From Parabacteroides timonensis (GTDB lineage: Bacteria > Bacteroidota > Bacteroidia > Bacteroidales > Tannerellaceae), in contig NZ_LT669941.1 of NCBI RefSeq assembly GCF_900128505.1, positions 1,969,760-2,033,759 on the forward strand: a DNA stretch of 64,000 nt. Reading direction: 5' to 3'. Below are positions 17,351-25,035 of this stretch, piece by piece (position 1 is the stretch's first letter; each line of letters opens with the position of its first letter). Below the pieces are notes generated by a model. It saw only the letters and a list, made by a program, of their open reading frames with translations, was not told the DNA's origin and made no database searches. Both the position numbers and the translations under genes were made by a program.

Positions 17351-18211
17351 TTACTGATCACTATTTTCTTCTTCATCGTCGTCATCAGGCTCTTCTACCG
17401 GAGCTTTTCTGACAAAGAATGCACTTAATTCGTACAATCCGTACAATGGGAAGAACACTACGCTCAATGTAAACGGATCGCTACTTGGAGTAATGAATGC
17501 CGCAGCAACCAATAATCCGACGATAGCGTGTCGTCTGTATTTGTGGAAAAATCCTCTGTGCAACAGTCCTAGTTTCGATAATAACCAGGATACCAATGGC
17601 ATCTCAAAGACAATTCCCATCACAAAGATCAGCATAAGGAAGTTATCCATATACGAATCCAGAGAGACTTGTTCAGTAATGTTAGCACTCAATTGATACG
17701 TTGCCAAGAAACGAAGTGTCATCGGGAATACCATAAAATAACCTACGGCACAACCCAGGAAAAACATAATCGTTCCGAAAAAGAATACCCACCGGATGTT
17801 CTTCTTTTCATTCTCGTACAAAGCCGGGCTTACAAACTTCCAGATCTCATACATTAAGTATGGGAAAGTCAGTACTAGGGCCAGCCAGAATGAGGTTGAC
17901 ATATGAGTAAAAAACTGGGAAGCCAACTTAATGTTGACTATATCTACGTGAAAGCTATCGTTACAGAAGTCAGGCAGAACATCAAACCAGGGGCTTATAT
18001 TGATAAGCCAGATATTTAACTCACACAACCATTTATAAAGAACAAAATCAGAGTAACAGGGAGCCATAATGACGTGATCGAAAATATCACGCATAAAGGC
18101 AAAACTACCGATAGCAAAGACAAAGAGTGCTAAAATAGAACGGAATAAAGTCCAACGAAGTTCTTCCAGGTGATCCCAAAAGGACATTTCATCTTGTTCC
18201 AGTTCTTCCAT
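17351..18211 (-). CDS. tatC: Sec-independent protein translocase TatC
   Basis: The 286-residue inner-membrane protein opens with MSFWDHLEELRWTLFRSI, the conserved N-terminal TatC motif. It has the expected six membrane segments, including the FVSPALYENEKK loop and VFEMPLVSW. TatC is the receptor for twin-arginine signal peptides and, with TatA, moves folded proteins into the periplasm. It has a somewhat long first periplasmic loop and an acidic C-terminal tail (EEPDDDDEEE). It follows tatA by 3 nt. Confidence 0.96.
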   Translation of the reverse strand: MEELEQDEMSFWDHLEELRWTLFRSILALFVFAIGSFAFMRDIFDHVIMAPCYSDFVLYKWLCELNIWLINISPWFDVLPDFCNDSFHVDIVNIKLASQFFTHMSTSFWLALVLTFPYLMYEIWKFVSPALYENEKKNIRWVFFFGTIMFFLGCAVGYFMVFPMTLRFLATYQLSANITEQVSLDSYMDNFLMLIFVMGIVFEMPLVSWLLSKLGLLHRGFFHKYRRHAIVGLLVAAAFITPSSDPFTLSVVFFPLYGLYELSAFFVRKAPVEEPDDDDEEENSDQ

Positions 18212-18214
18212 TTC

Positions 18215-18409
18215 TTACTTTTTATCGTTGTCGTCGAGTTTAATGTCGTCTTCTAATCCTTTTACACCGTCTTTAAAGTTCTTCACACCTTTACCGATAC
18301 CTTTCATCAGTTCAGGGATCTTCTTTCCACCGAAAAGTAACAACACAACAATGGCGATGATAACAATTTCGCCCGTACCTAAATTCCCTAAAAATAGTAA
18401 TTCATTCAT
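18215..18409 (-). CDS. tatA: Twin-arginine translocase TatA/TatE family subunit
   Basis: The 64-residue protein has one N-terminal membrane helix (about 10-24), the FGGKKIPELMKGIGKG hinge and amphipathic helix, and a charged tail. TatA oligomers form the translocation pathway recruited by TatC. The gene is immediately upstream of tatC in a two-gene operon divergent from fabD. No separate TatB is seen, as is usual for a minimal Tat system. Confidence 0.95.
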   Translation of the reverse strand: MNELLFLGNLGTGEIVIIAIVVLLLFGGKKIPELMKGIGKGVKNFKDGVKGLEDDIKLDDNDKK

Positions 18410-18453
18410 GATATTATAATATTAGTCATTAAATATTCACCTTTTATAAGGGG

Positions 18454-18461
18454 CAAAGATA
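18454..18461 (-). promoter_or_regulatory. -7 box for tatA
   Basis: The minus strand reads TATCTTTG, matching TAnnTTTG, about 45 nt before the tatA ATG. Confidence 0.55.
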
Positions 18462-18501
18462 CTATTTGTAATGAATAGTCACTCTCTTATTCTAAATTTA
18501 T

Positions 18502-18509
18502 TACCTTTG
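18502..18509 (+). promoter_or_regulatory. -7 box for fabD
   Basis: TACCTTTG matches TAnnTTTG; transcription would begin near 18516, about 34 nt before the fabD ATG. Confidence 0.6.
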
Positions 18510-18549
18510 CACCGTCTTAAAAAACTGAAATTAGAAAAAGATTAGAAAG

Positions 18550-19431
18550 ATGAAAGCTTATGTATTTCCCGGTCAGGGTGCACAGTTTGTCGGAATGGGA
18601 AAAGACCTTTACGATAACAATCCCCTTGCAAAAGAGTTGTTTGAGAAAGCAAACGATATCCTTGGTTTCCGCATCACAGACCTGATGTTCGCAGGAACAG
18701 ACGAAGATCTGAGACAAACTAAAGTTACACAGCCTGCCATATTCTTACACTCGGTTATTCTCGCTAAAACATTAGGTGACCAGTTCAAACCGGATATGAC
18801 AGCCGGTCACTCGTTAGGTGAATTCTCTGCACTTGTTGCTGCTGGAGCATTGTCTTTCGAAGACGGCCTTGTGTTGGTTTCCAAACGTGCCATGGCTATG
18901 CAGAAAGCTTGCGAAGCCACTCCTTCTACAATGGCTGCCGTACTGGCTTTGCCGGATGAAACAGTTGAAGAAATCTGTGCAAGTATTCAGGACGAAGTCG
19001 TTGTTTGTGCAAACTACAACTGTCCGGGTCAGCTGGTTATCTCCGGTTCAATCCCCGGAATCGATGCTGCTTGCGAAAAATTGCTGGCTGCCGGTGCTAA
19101 ACGTGCTTTGAAACTGAAAGTAGGTGGTGCATTCCACTCTCCGCTGATGGAACCAGCCCGTGCCGAACTAGCTGCTGCTATCGAAGCAACTCCGATCCAT
19201 GCTCCTGCTTGTCCGGTTTATCAGAATGTAAGCACTAAAGGTGAAACTGATCCTGAAACGATCAAAGCAAACCTGATCGCTCAGCTAACTGCTCCGGTTC
19301 GTTGGACTCAGAGTGTTCAAAACATGATTGCAGACGGAGCCGACCATTTCATCGAACTAGGTCCGGGTGCTGTACTGCAAGGTCTGGTAAAGAAGATCAA
19401 TAAAGAAATGACAACTGAAGGCATGCAATAA
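18550..19431 (+). CDS. fabD: Malonyl-CoA:ACP transacylase FabD
   Basis: The 293-residue enzyme carries the oxyanion motif GQGAQ (8-12), the nucleophile elbow GHSLGE with Ser88, and the catalytic histidine in GGAFHSPLM. FabD transfers the malonyl group from CoA to acyl carrier protein, supplying chain-extension units for fatty acid synthesis in the cytoplasm. It stands alone here, with its own -7 box and a strong terminator directly after it. Confidence 0.97.
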   Translation: MKAYVFPGQGAQFVGMGKDLYDNNPLAKELFEKANDILGFRITDLMFAGTDEDLRQTKVTQPAIFLHSVILAKTLGDQFKPDMTAGHSLGEFSALVAAGALSFEDGLVLVSKRAMAMQKACEATPSTMAAVLALPDETVEEICASIQDEVVVCANYNCPGQLVISGSIPGIDAACEKLLAAGAKRALKLKVGGAFHSPLMEPARAELAAAIEATPIHAPACPVYQNVSTKGETDPETIKANLIAQLTAPVRWTQSVQNMIADGADHFIELGPGAVLQGLVKKINKEMTTEGMQ

Positions 19432-19450
19432 GCAACGATACTACTTCAAG

Positions 19451-19487
19451 AAAAAGGTTGACAGAATAAAATCAGTCAACCTTTTTT
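19451..19487 (+). terminator. Intrinsic terminator after fabD
   Basis: AAAAAGGTTGAC (19451-19462) and GTCAACCTTTTT (19475-19486) form a 12-bp stem with a 12-nt loop and a T-rich tail on the plus strand. Confidence 0.92.
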
Positions 19488-19531
19488 ATTTGAAGCCACT
19501 TCCATTTTATTGATAAAAAGAGAGTTATTTG

Positions 19532-19539
19532 TATATTTG
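19532..19539 (+). promoter_or_regulatory. -7 box for the MutM/Nei-like gene
   Basis: TATATTTG matches TAnnTTTG, giving a leader of about 38 nt before the ATG at 19584. Confidence 0.5.
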
Positions 19540-19583
19540 TTCTTTTCAAAGCGATCTTAGTCTACATTAAAATTCATACAATT

Positions 19584-20429
19584 ATGATAGAAGCACCGGA
19601 AGCCTTGTACATCTCCGAGCAGATGAATCAAACGATTAAAGGGAAAAGAATAACATTTGTCAGCGCAGGATATACACCTCATAAGTTTGCATGGTTCTAT
19701 GGAGATCCGGCTAATTATTCGGGGATGCTTACCGGTAAGATAATCGGGGAAGCCCATGCCTATGGTGGTCTGATCGAGATAGATATAGAAGATGTGCGTT
19801 TATTATTCGGAGACGGAATGAATATCCGGTACTACGCTCCCGGTGAAAAGATACCGGAAAAACACCAGTTGCTCATTGCTTTCGAAGACGAGAGTTGTAT
19901 CATGGGATCCGTCCGGATGTACGGGGCAGTCATGTGTTTTCCAGACGGTACTTTCGATTGTAGCTTCAGTTCCTATCGTGAAGGGGCACGTACCAAGCCG
20001 CAGGTGCTTTCGGAAGCTTTCGACAAAACCTATTTTCTGAGCCTGATAAACAGTGAGGAGAAACAAAAGAAAACGGCAAAAGCCTTCCTTGCGACCGAGC
20101 AAACGATACCGGGATTAGGTAACGGTGTTTTACAGGACATCCTGTTCAAAGCCCGTATCCATCCTAAGACTCGTATCAACATATTATCTGAAAGACAAAA
20201 AGATACGCTGTATCATTGTATAAAAGCGACACTTCAGGAAATCTATCAGGCAGGCGGACGTAATTCGGAAACAGACCTGCTCGGAAATAAAGGCCGCTAT
20301 ATCCCCATACTATCCAAAGATACCGTTGGCAAGCCTTGCCCGGTTTGCGGAGAAGATATACGAAAAGAGAGTTATATGGGAGGAAGTATCTATTATTGCT
20401 TTGAATGTCAGAAGCAGTCTCAACCGTAA
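19584..20429 (+). CDS. MutM/Nei-like DNA glycosylase family protein lacking the usual catalytic residues
   Basis: The 281-residue protein has the overall Fpg/Nei layout: N-terminal beta-sandwich, a helix-two-turn-helix region (IPGLGNGVLQDILFKARIHP, near 175-194) and a C-terminal zinc finger with Cys252, Cys255, Cys272 and Cys275. Canonical enzymes begin MPELPE and use the proline amine as nucleophile. Here the start is MIEAPEA, so Ile replaces that proline while the following Glu3 is kept. The zinc-finger arginine that grips the flipped base in Fpg is also replaced (MGGSIYYC). It probably binds DNA; glycosylase/lyase activity by the standard mechanism is doubtful. Its 3' end overlaps the converging toxin gene by 10 bp. 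Confidence 0.85.
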   Translation: MIEAPEALYISEQMNQTIKGKRITFVSAGYTPHKFAWFYGDPANYSGMLTGKIIGEAHAYGGLIEIDIEDVRLLFGDGMNIRYYAPGEKIPEKHQLLIAFEDESCIMGSVRMYGAVMCFPDGTFDCSFSSYREGARTKPQVLSEAFDKTYFLSLINSEEKQKKTAKAFLATEQTIPGLGNGVLQDILFKARIHPKTRINILSERQKDTLYHCIKATLQEIYQAGGRNSETDLLGNKGRYIPILSKDTVGKPCPVCGEDIRKESYMGGSIYYCFECQKQSQP

Positions 20430-20782
20430 GGTTCCATATCTTCACATACCCAGTCGGAGCTATGTTCTATTGTATAACGTAGCTTTCCCGGTTCTTGGTG
20501 AGTATCAAAGAACATGGCTATTTTTACGGCACCTGCTTCTACCCAGTAAACGATCTTTAGATTCGGATGCTGAACAAAAGTCCGAAAACATTGAGGGTAG
20601 TCTCTTAATGTAGGCTCTACATAACCTAAACCCGGAAAATCAGCCAAAACCCGAAGACATTCCTTTATTGAAAAATATATTTGGTTGGCTCTTGATTCTC
20701 CATACAAGACTTGATTAAAAGCTTTCAATTCTTTTAATTGTCTTTTAGCCAAAGGAGACATGATACGTTTTAACTTTTTCAT
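20420..20782 (-). CDS. Type II toxin, RelE/ParE family
   Basis: The 120-residue protein matches the ParE/RelE fold: basic N-terminus with SPLAKRQLKELKAF, then FPGLGYVEP, the R-FV-HPNLKIVYWV strand and the closing FFDTHQEPGKL. Family toxins block gyrase (ParE) or cleave ribosome-bound mRNA (RelE); the sequence does not decide which. Its ATG overlaps the upstream antitoxin stop as ATGA, indicating translational coupling. Its 3' end overlaps the converging glycosylase-like gene by 10 bp. Confidence 0.85.
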   Translation of the reverse strand: MKKLKRIMSPLAKRQLKELKAFNQVLYGESRANQIYFSIKECLRVLADFPGLGYVEPTLRDYPQCFRTFVQHPNLKIVYWVEAGAVKIAMFFDTHQEPGKLRYTIEHSSDWVCEDMEPYG

Positions 20783-21075
20783 CTATTGCCAGCTTCCTCT
20801 TCAATACCCCATTCTTTTTCCAATTCAGCAAAAACTTCATCCGCATCCAACATCCTCCCATTCCGATCATCCTCCAGCACCTGATCGATCAAGCTACGAA
20901 AATGTTCTGCGGAACGAATCTGAAAACTCTCCGGAGATGACAATGGCTCCCGATCACCTTGCTGTTGATAAGCAAATATCTGATCTTCCAGAGAGATCAG
21001 CAATTCTTCGTCTTCTATTTGACTGATCTGCTTTATCAAGTCTTCCCGACGCCTGTTTATTGAATTGATCGACAT
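20779..21075 (-). CDS. Probable antitoxin partner of the ParE-like toxin
   Basis: The 98-residue, strongly acidic protein is mostly helical in character (RREDLIKQISQIEDEELLISLEDQIFAY) and ends with an acidic segment (DADEVFAELEKEW). I do not recognise a DNA-binding domain with certainty. The assignment rests on its size, charge, position first in the operon and 4-nt overlap with the toxin gene. Antitoxins of this type wrap and neutralise the toxin and often repress their own promoter. A -7 box lies at 21101 on the minus strand. Confidence 0.75.
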   Translation of the reverse strand: MSINSINRRREDLIKQISQIEDEELLISLEDQIFAYQQQGDREPLSSPESFQIRSAEHFRSLIDQVLEDDRNGRMLDADEVFAELEKEWGIEEEAGNR

Positions 21076-21100
21076 GATTTTGATTTTTAAAGTGACTTCA

Positions 21101-21108
21101 CAAAGATA
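21101..21108 (-). promoter_or_regulatory. -7 box for the toxin-antitoxin operon
   Basis: The minus strand reads TATCTTTG, matching TAnnTTTG, about 26 nt before the antitoxin ATG. Confidence 0.55.
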
Positions 21109-21152
21109 GAAATAATCTTATTGCAATTCCGGATTTTATCCGTTTCAATTTG

Positions 21153-21160
21153 TATGTTTG
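21153..21160 (+). promoter_or_regulatory. Possible -7 box at the nitroreductase start
   Basis: TATGTTTG matches TAnnTTTG but lies only 4 nt before the chosen ATG at 21165, so transcripts would be nearly leaderless. It could be a chance match. Confidence 0.3.
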
Positions 21161-21164
21161 CAGT

Positions 21165-21755
21165 ATGAAATGGACATATTCTTTTATCGCATTATTCTCT
21201 GTCCTGGTTGCTTGCAACAACCATACAGAATCAAAAGACAGTCAGGAAGAAAATCAGACATTGGAAACAATCTTCAACCGCAAAAGCGTACGTAAATATA
21301 CGCAGCAACCGGTTGAAAAAGAGAAGCTGGAAACATTAGTCCGCGCAGGAATGGCAGCCCCTTCGTCCAGAGACCGCCGTCCCTGGGAGTTTATCATCGT
21401 AACAGACCGTGATATCCTGGATACGATGGGAGACGGATTACCATTGGCCCGTATGTTGAAAGAGACCAAACAGGCGATTATCGTTTGTGGCGATACCGTC
21501 AAATCCGGCAATGCCTGGCAGTTGGATTGTTCCGCTGCTGCACAAAACGTACTGCTGGCAGCCGAATCGTTAGGACTGGGAGCCGTATGGACGGCCGCCT
21601 ATCCTTATCCCGAACGGATGAATGTTGTGCGAGATGCCCTGCACCTGCCCGACCACGTCATTCCTCTTACGGTTATTCCGATTGGCTACCCCATAGGCAT
21701 AGAGAAGCCGAAGGATAAATTCAACAAGAAGCAGATACATTACAATGGGTGGTGA
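21165..21755 (+). CDS. Nitroreductase-family lipoprotein
   Basis: The 196-residue protein has a lipoprotein signal ending at Cys17 (VLVAC), followed by a nitroreductase domain with the FMN-binding opening RKSVRKYTQQPV, AGMAAPSSRDRRPWEF and the later LGLGAVWTAAYPY. I chose the ATG at 21165 over the one at 21150 because it places the lipobox in the usual position. Cytoplasmic relatives reduce nitro compounds, quinones or flavins using NAD(P)H. A periplasmic lipoprotein form would lack ready access to NAD(P)H, so its electron source is unclear. Confidence 0.85.
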   Translation: MKWTYSFIALFSVLVACNNHTESKDSQEENQTLETIFNRKSVRKYTQQPVEKEKLETLVRAGMAAPSSRDRRPWEFIIVTDRDILDTMGDGLPLARMLKETKQAIIVCGDTVKSGNAWQLDCSAAAQNVLLAAESLGLGAVWTAAYPYPERMNVVRDALHLPDHVIPLTVIPIGYPIGIEKPKDKFNKKQIHYNGW

Positions 21756-21771
21756 GAAAGACAATATTAAG

Positions 21772-21863
21772 GAACACAGATGACGCAGATAAACGCAGAA
21801 TCTCGCAGACTAAATAATTATATAAATCTGCGAGACTCTGTATCTTCTGCGTCATCTGCGTTC
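21772..21863. repeat. Long imperfect inverted repeat between convergent genes
   Basis: The arms at 21772-21809 and 21827-21863 are about 38 nt each and pair almost throughout; GAAC-CAGATGACGCAGA and TCTCGCAGA are the perfect blocks. A 17-nt AT-rich loop separates them. CGCAGA recurs four times on each side. It lies between the 3' ends of the nitroreductase and GH2 genes, so it can act as a bidirectional terminator. Its length also resembles a small mobile palindromic element. Confidence 0.85.
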
Positions 21864-21881
21864 TCTAATATCGACTAAAGA

Positions 21882-23999
21882 TCAGAATCCGGCATGTTCT
21901 TCTTTGTTGACCGACTGGTCCGAATCGCGTTTCTTTTCTCCGCTATACATCCATTCGATTTCGTCTTCGTAGGTCTTGCCGTCTTTCACTACGACTGTCT
22001 TTACGATATTCTTACCCATATCGAGCGTCACGTTATCTATTATATAATGTACGCGCGTATAACCTTCACGAATACCGCTCAGTTCCTTACCGTTCAGGTA
22101 GACTGTCGGCGTACCGATATTGGAGTAAACAGTGATGGATGTTTCCTTTTTCTCACGATCCCAGTTACGACGTTGTGTCAGGAACAGTACAGGTTCTTTG
22201 CTCCAGTTGGCCTTATACCAAAAATAAGAATCTTTCTTGATCTTACGGTCGAAAGTAACCAACCCTTTCATATTACGGGCCGGTACACCGCCGCGAACCC
22301 ACATCGGGGCACAGAAGTCGAACGTATTCCAAAGATAAGAAGCGATGATATACGGATGGGCAGCAATCACGCTCCACTGATATTCGTGTGTCTTGGTGGC
22401 AAATGTCTCCGGATAAAATTCTTTTGTCCAGTTCAGGGCATCTCCCAGATATTCGGTCTGATGGTTCAGGTTAGCATCAGCACCGTATTCGGTCAGCATC
22501 AGTTTTTGGTGAGGATATTCCTTTTCCAGTCCTTCCACCCAAGGTTTGATATCCTGTATTTTCTTTTCGTACCAGCCAAAATAGCGGTTCATTCCCTGGA
22601 TATCGGCAACCAGGTTCACCGGATGTTCCATGTGACCATATCCATTTACCGACACCGTATAACGATCCGGGTCTTCCGTCTTTGCCAGGTCGTGCAACGA
22701 TTGGGTCAACTCTTTTGTATACTGGTGCGGTTGATAGACCTCATTATGCAATCCCCACACATAGATGGAAGGGTGATTGAAACTCTGACGGATCATTTCG
22801 CGCAACTGGTTACGGCAGTTTTCCGCTTCCTGGCCGGTAACACGGTTGACAAAAGGAATCTCCGCCCAGATAATCAGTCCCAAGCTGTCGCAACGCGAAT
22901 ACAGATAGTCGGATTGCTGATAATGAGCAAAACGGACAGTCGTTGCACCGACATCCATAATAGTAGCCAGGTCGAAGTCATGGTTCTCATTCTTCAGGGC
23001 ACTACCCAGTCCCCACCAATCCTGATGGCGGGTAACACCGTACATCGGGTACTTCTCTCCATTCAGATAAAAGCCTTTACCTGCTACAATTTCATATTTG
23101 CGCAGTCCCAACGGTTGTACCATTTCGTCGATCACCTGCCCATCTTTGATCAGGCGGCTGACAACCTTATACAGATACGGATTTTCACGTCCCTGCCATA
23201 ACGTCGGCTTTTTGATTGTGAAAGAAGATTCGTAAGCCTGTTCACCCTGTGCAGTCAGTTCGAACGACTGGCTGTTCGTTGCAATCTGTTTCCCTTCCTG
23301 GTCATAGATCGTATTCTGTAAGGTCACAGGGACGGGCTGCAAGGTTCCGTTATCCAGTTTGACCTTTACTTTCACATCCGCTTGCTTTTTGGATACATTC
23401 TTCTGGGTTATATAAACGCCCGGAGAGGCACAATCGGTAACACTGATATTATACGGTTCGGTAACGATCAACCATACCGGACGATAAATACCGCCATACA
23501 CACCAAACAAATTATGATTGACCGGAATCACATCCGGACGCGACTTGTTATCCGCCTTTACGATGATCTCATTCTCCTCTCCTACCTTCAGCAACGGACT
23601 GATCTCACAGGCAAAAGCCGAATAACCGCCTTTATGAGAAGTAGCCAGCATTCCGTTCACGAACACTTCCGCACAGGAACCGACACCCTCAAAACGCAGG
23701 AAGACCCGCTTCCCTTTCAGGTCGGCAGGGAAGAAATAGTTTTTCTTATAATAAGCCGCCCCTTCATAAAAATTATTGGCCTGTACCTGCATATCCTTGG
23801 CATTCCAAGTATGGGGAATTTCCACTTCCGACCAGCCACTCTCCCATTTCGGGGCATTAAGGGCCAGCTCTTTTTCCGCCGGAGCTTTCTTAAATGACCA
23901 GCCGGAATTAAAAGACTCCACTTTCCGGCCTTCCGCCTGCATCGTCATCAATCCCAGGCAGGCTAACAATAAGGTTAAACTTAATACTCGTTTATTCAT
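21882..23999 (-). CDS. Glycoside hydrolase family 2 enzyme (beta-galactosidase-like)
   Basis: The 705-residue protein has a signal peptide (about 1-22), an N-terminal sugar-binding sandwich (NSGWSFKKAP, IPHTWNAKD), an immunoglobulin-like middle domain and a TIM-barrel catalytic domain. The acid/base lies in GLHNEVYQP (Glu420) and the nucleophile in MLTEYGADA (Glu504). The family contains retaining beta-galactosidases, glucuronidases and mannosidases. The N-terminal and HNE context is closest to beta-galactosidases, but specificity is not settled. A short C-terminal domain (about 615-690) follows the barrel. The gene faces away from locus A and may be co-regulated with it. Confidence 0.92.
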   Translation of the reverse strand: MNKRVLSLTLLLACLGLMTMQAEGRKVESFNSGWSFKKAPAEKELALNAPKWESGWSEVEIPHTWNAKDMQVQANNFYEGAAYYKKNYFFPADLKGKRVFLRFEGVGSCAEVFVNGMLATSHKGGYSAFACEISPLLKVGEENEIIVKADNKSRPDVIPVNHNLFGVYGGIYRPVWLIVTEPYNISVTDCASPGVYITQKNVSKKQADVKVKVKLDNGTLQPVPVTLQNTIYDQEGKQIATNSQSFELTAQGEQAYESSFTIKKPTLWQGRENPYLYKVVSRLIKDGQVIDEMVQPLGLRKYEIVAGKGFYLNGEKYPMYGVTRHQDWWGLGSALKNENHDFDLATIMDVGATTVRFAHYQQSDYLYSRCDSLGLIIWAEIPFVNRVTGQEAENCRNQLREMIRQSFNHPSIYVWGLHNEVYQPHQYTKELTQSLHDLAKTEDPDRYTVSVNGYGHMEHPVNLVADIQGMNRYFGWYEKKIQDIKPWVEGLEKEYPHQKLMLTEYGADANLNHQTEYLGDALNWTKEFYPETFATKTHEYQWSVIAAHPYIIASYLWNTFDFCAPMWVRGGVPARNMKGLVTFDRKIKKDSYFWYKANWSKEPVLFLTQRRNWDREKKETSITVYSNIGTPTVYLNGKELSGIREGYTRVHYIIDNVTLDMGKNIVKTVVVKDGKTYEDEIEWMYSGEKKRDSDQSVNKEEHAGF

Positions 24000-24021
24000 G
24001 ATTTGTTAATTGAATGAGTTG

Positions 24022-24029
24022 CAAATATA
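24022..24029 (-). promoter_or_regulatory. -7 box for the GH2 gene
   Basis: The minus strand reads TATATTTG, matching TAnnTTTG, about 23 nt before the ATG at 23999. Confidence 0.55.
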
Positions 24030-24243
24030 CCTCTCCACTCCCATACTTACTAATAAAATTATCTCATTACCGATCAAGATTGTCTCTATTTGCCGCCAAA
24101 CTTCCCTACTAAGCCGAATAAGTACCGACTGCAGGCCGACACGTGCCGATAGAAGAGTTCTTTTCGCCTTCACCCGGGGATAAATAAAAAAAGATGCCGT
24201 GAGAGATACATTTTGTCCCAATATAATGTATCTTTGGTGCTAT
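24030..24243. other. Divergent intergenic region with spaced CCGA repeats
   Basis: This stretch, upstream of the GH2 promoter, holds CCGA at 24114, 24125, 24136 and 24146, that is spacings of 11, 11 and 10 bp. CTGCAG and CACGTG lie between them. The regular helical-turn spacing suggests a binding site, but no protein can be named. No gene is seen. Confidence 0.35.
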
Positions 24244-24347
24244 CCTAATCTTTGTCCGACGGCAATCGAACAGCTGTCCGACCCGGGTGGGATAGCTGTC
24301 TCACCAATGTCGGACAGCTGTCTGACGGAGGTCGAACAAACTTTTTG
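24244..24347. repeat. Second array of 16-bp inverted repeats with exact 22-bp period
   Basis: Central units start at 24266, 24288 and 24310: TCGAACAGCTGTCCGA, TGGGATAGCTGTCTCA and TCGGACAGCTGTCTGA. Degenerate half-matching units lie at 24244 and 24332. The spacers are cggcaa, cccggg, ccaatg and cggagg. The core (C/T)AGCTG recurs at 24271, 24293 and 24315. Geometry and total length (104 bp) equal those of the array at 14917-15020 although the arms are unrelated. It lies about 95 bp before the HU-wHTH gene. Confidence 0.85.
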
Positions 24348-24441
24348 TCACGAGGAAAGGAAACTTAGAAGGCAGTCTTTTGAAAAGAAGACCGGGACGA
24401 GCCAAATAACAACCTATATAAACACTTTAACAGTACTGCAG

Positions 24442-25035
24442 ATGTCAGCCACTTACAACCTATTCAGAAACCCGGGAAAGAAGGAAAACCTCCACGCCCG
24501 CCAGGTGAACCAATATACCGTACGTATCGATGCTCTTTGCGAAGAGATCTCACAGATCAGTTCCTTTTCGTCAGCCGATGTGAAAGGGATGCTGGACGCG
24601 CTGAAAAGCCGGATCGCTTTTCACCTGAAATACGGCGATATTGTCGAGTTGGAAGGTTTGGGGACGTTCAACGCCTCGCTTAAATGTCCTTCGCTGACAA
24701 CAGAGAAAGAGATCAAACCCCATCTGGTGAAATTCCACAAAGTAGTATTCCGCTGTTCCAAAGAGTTGAAGAACGAGTTGCGATACATGAAGGTGGAACG
24801 TGCCGACGAGCCCAGCCGCCTGAAAGGATACACGGAAGAAAAGCGCAAGGCTAACATTCTGGCTTATATCGAAAAGAATGATACGATCTCGACCTTCCTG
24901 TGCCGTTCGCTCAACGGTTGCTCGAAATATACTGCCCTGAAAGATCTGAAAGCCTTGCAGGAAGAAGGGAAGATCGTCCGTCTGGGGTTCCGCGCGAATG
25001 CACAATACGGATTAAGAGAGGATAACCAGGAATGA
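24442..25035 (+). CDS. HU-family DNA-binding protein with C-terminal winged helix (HU-wHTH)
   Basis: The 197-residue protein has an HU/IHF-like domain (about 1-125; YNLFRNPGKKE, VKGMLDALKSRIAFHLKYGDIVELEGLGTF) of the Bacteroidetes HU-HIG type, joined to a C-terminal winged helix-turn-helix (about 135-195; RKANILAYIEKNDTISTFLCRS through ALQEEGKIVRLGF). I chose the ATG at 24442 because the HU homology starts there; the longer open frame from 24199 would translate the palindrome array. The stop overlaps the next ATG (ATGA), so it is translationally coupled to the hybrid regulator. It may bend or organise promoter DNA for that regulator; this is inference from position. Confidence 0.85.
   Translation: MSATYNLFRNPGKKENLHARQVNQYTVRIDALCEEISQISSFSSADVKGMLDALKSRIAFHLKYGDIVELEGLGTFNASLKCPSLTTEKEIKPHLVKFHKVVFRCSKELKNELRYMKVERADEPSRLKGYTEEKRKANILAYIEKNDTISTFLCRSLNGCSKYTALKDLKALQEEGKIVRLGFRANAQYGLREDNQE

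Noticed and set aside
21894..23201. 435-residue open frame on the plus strand
   Set aside because: It is antisense to the GH2 gene, which has full family motifs; the reverse frame shows no recognisable domain.
24199..24441. N-terminal extension of the HU-wHTH protein from the ATG at 24199
   Set aside because: It would translate the palindrome array; HU homology begins only at the ATG at 24442.
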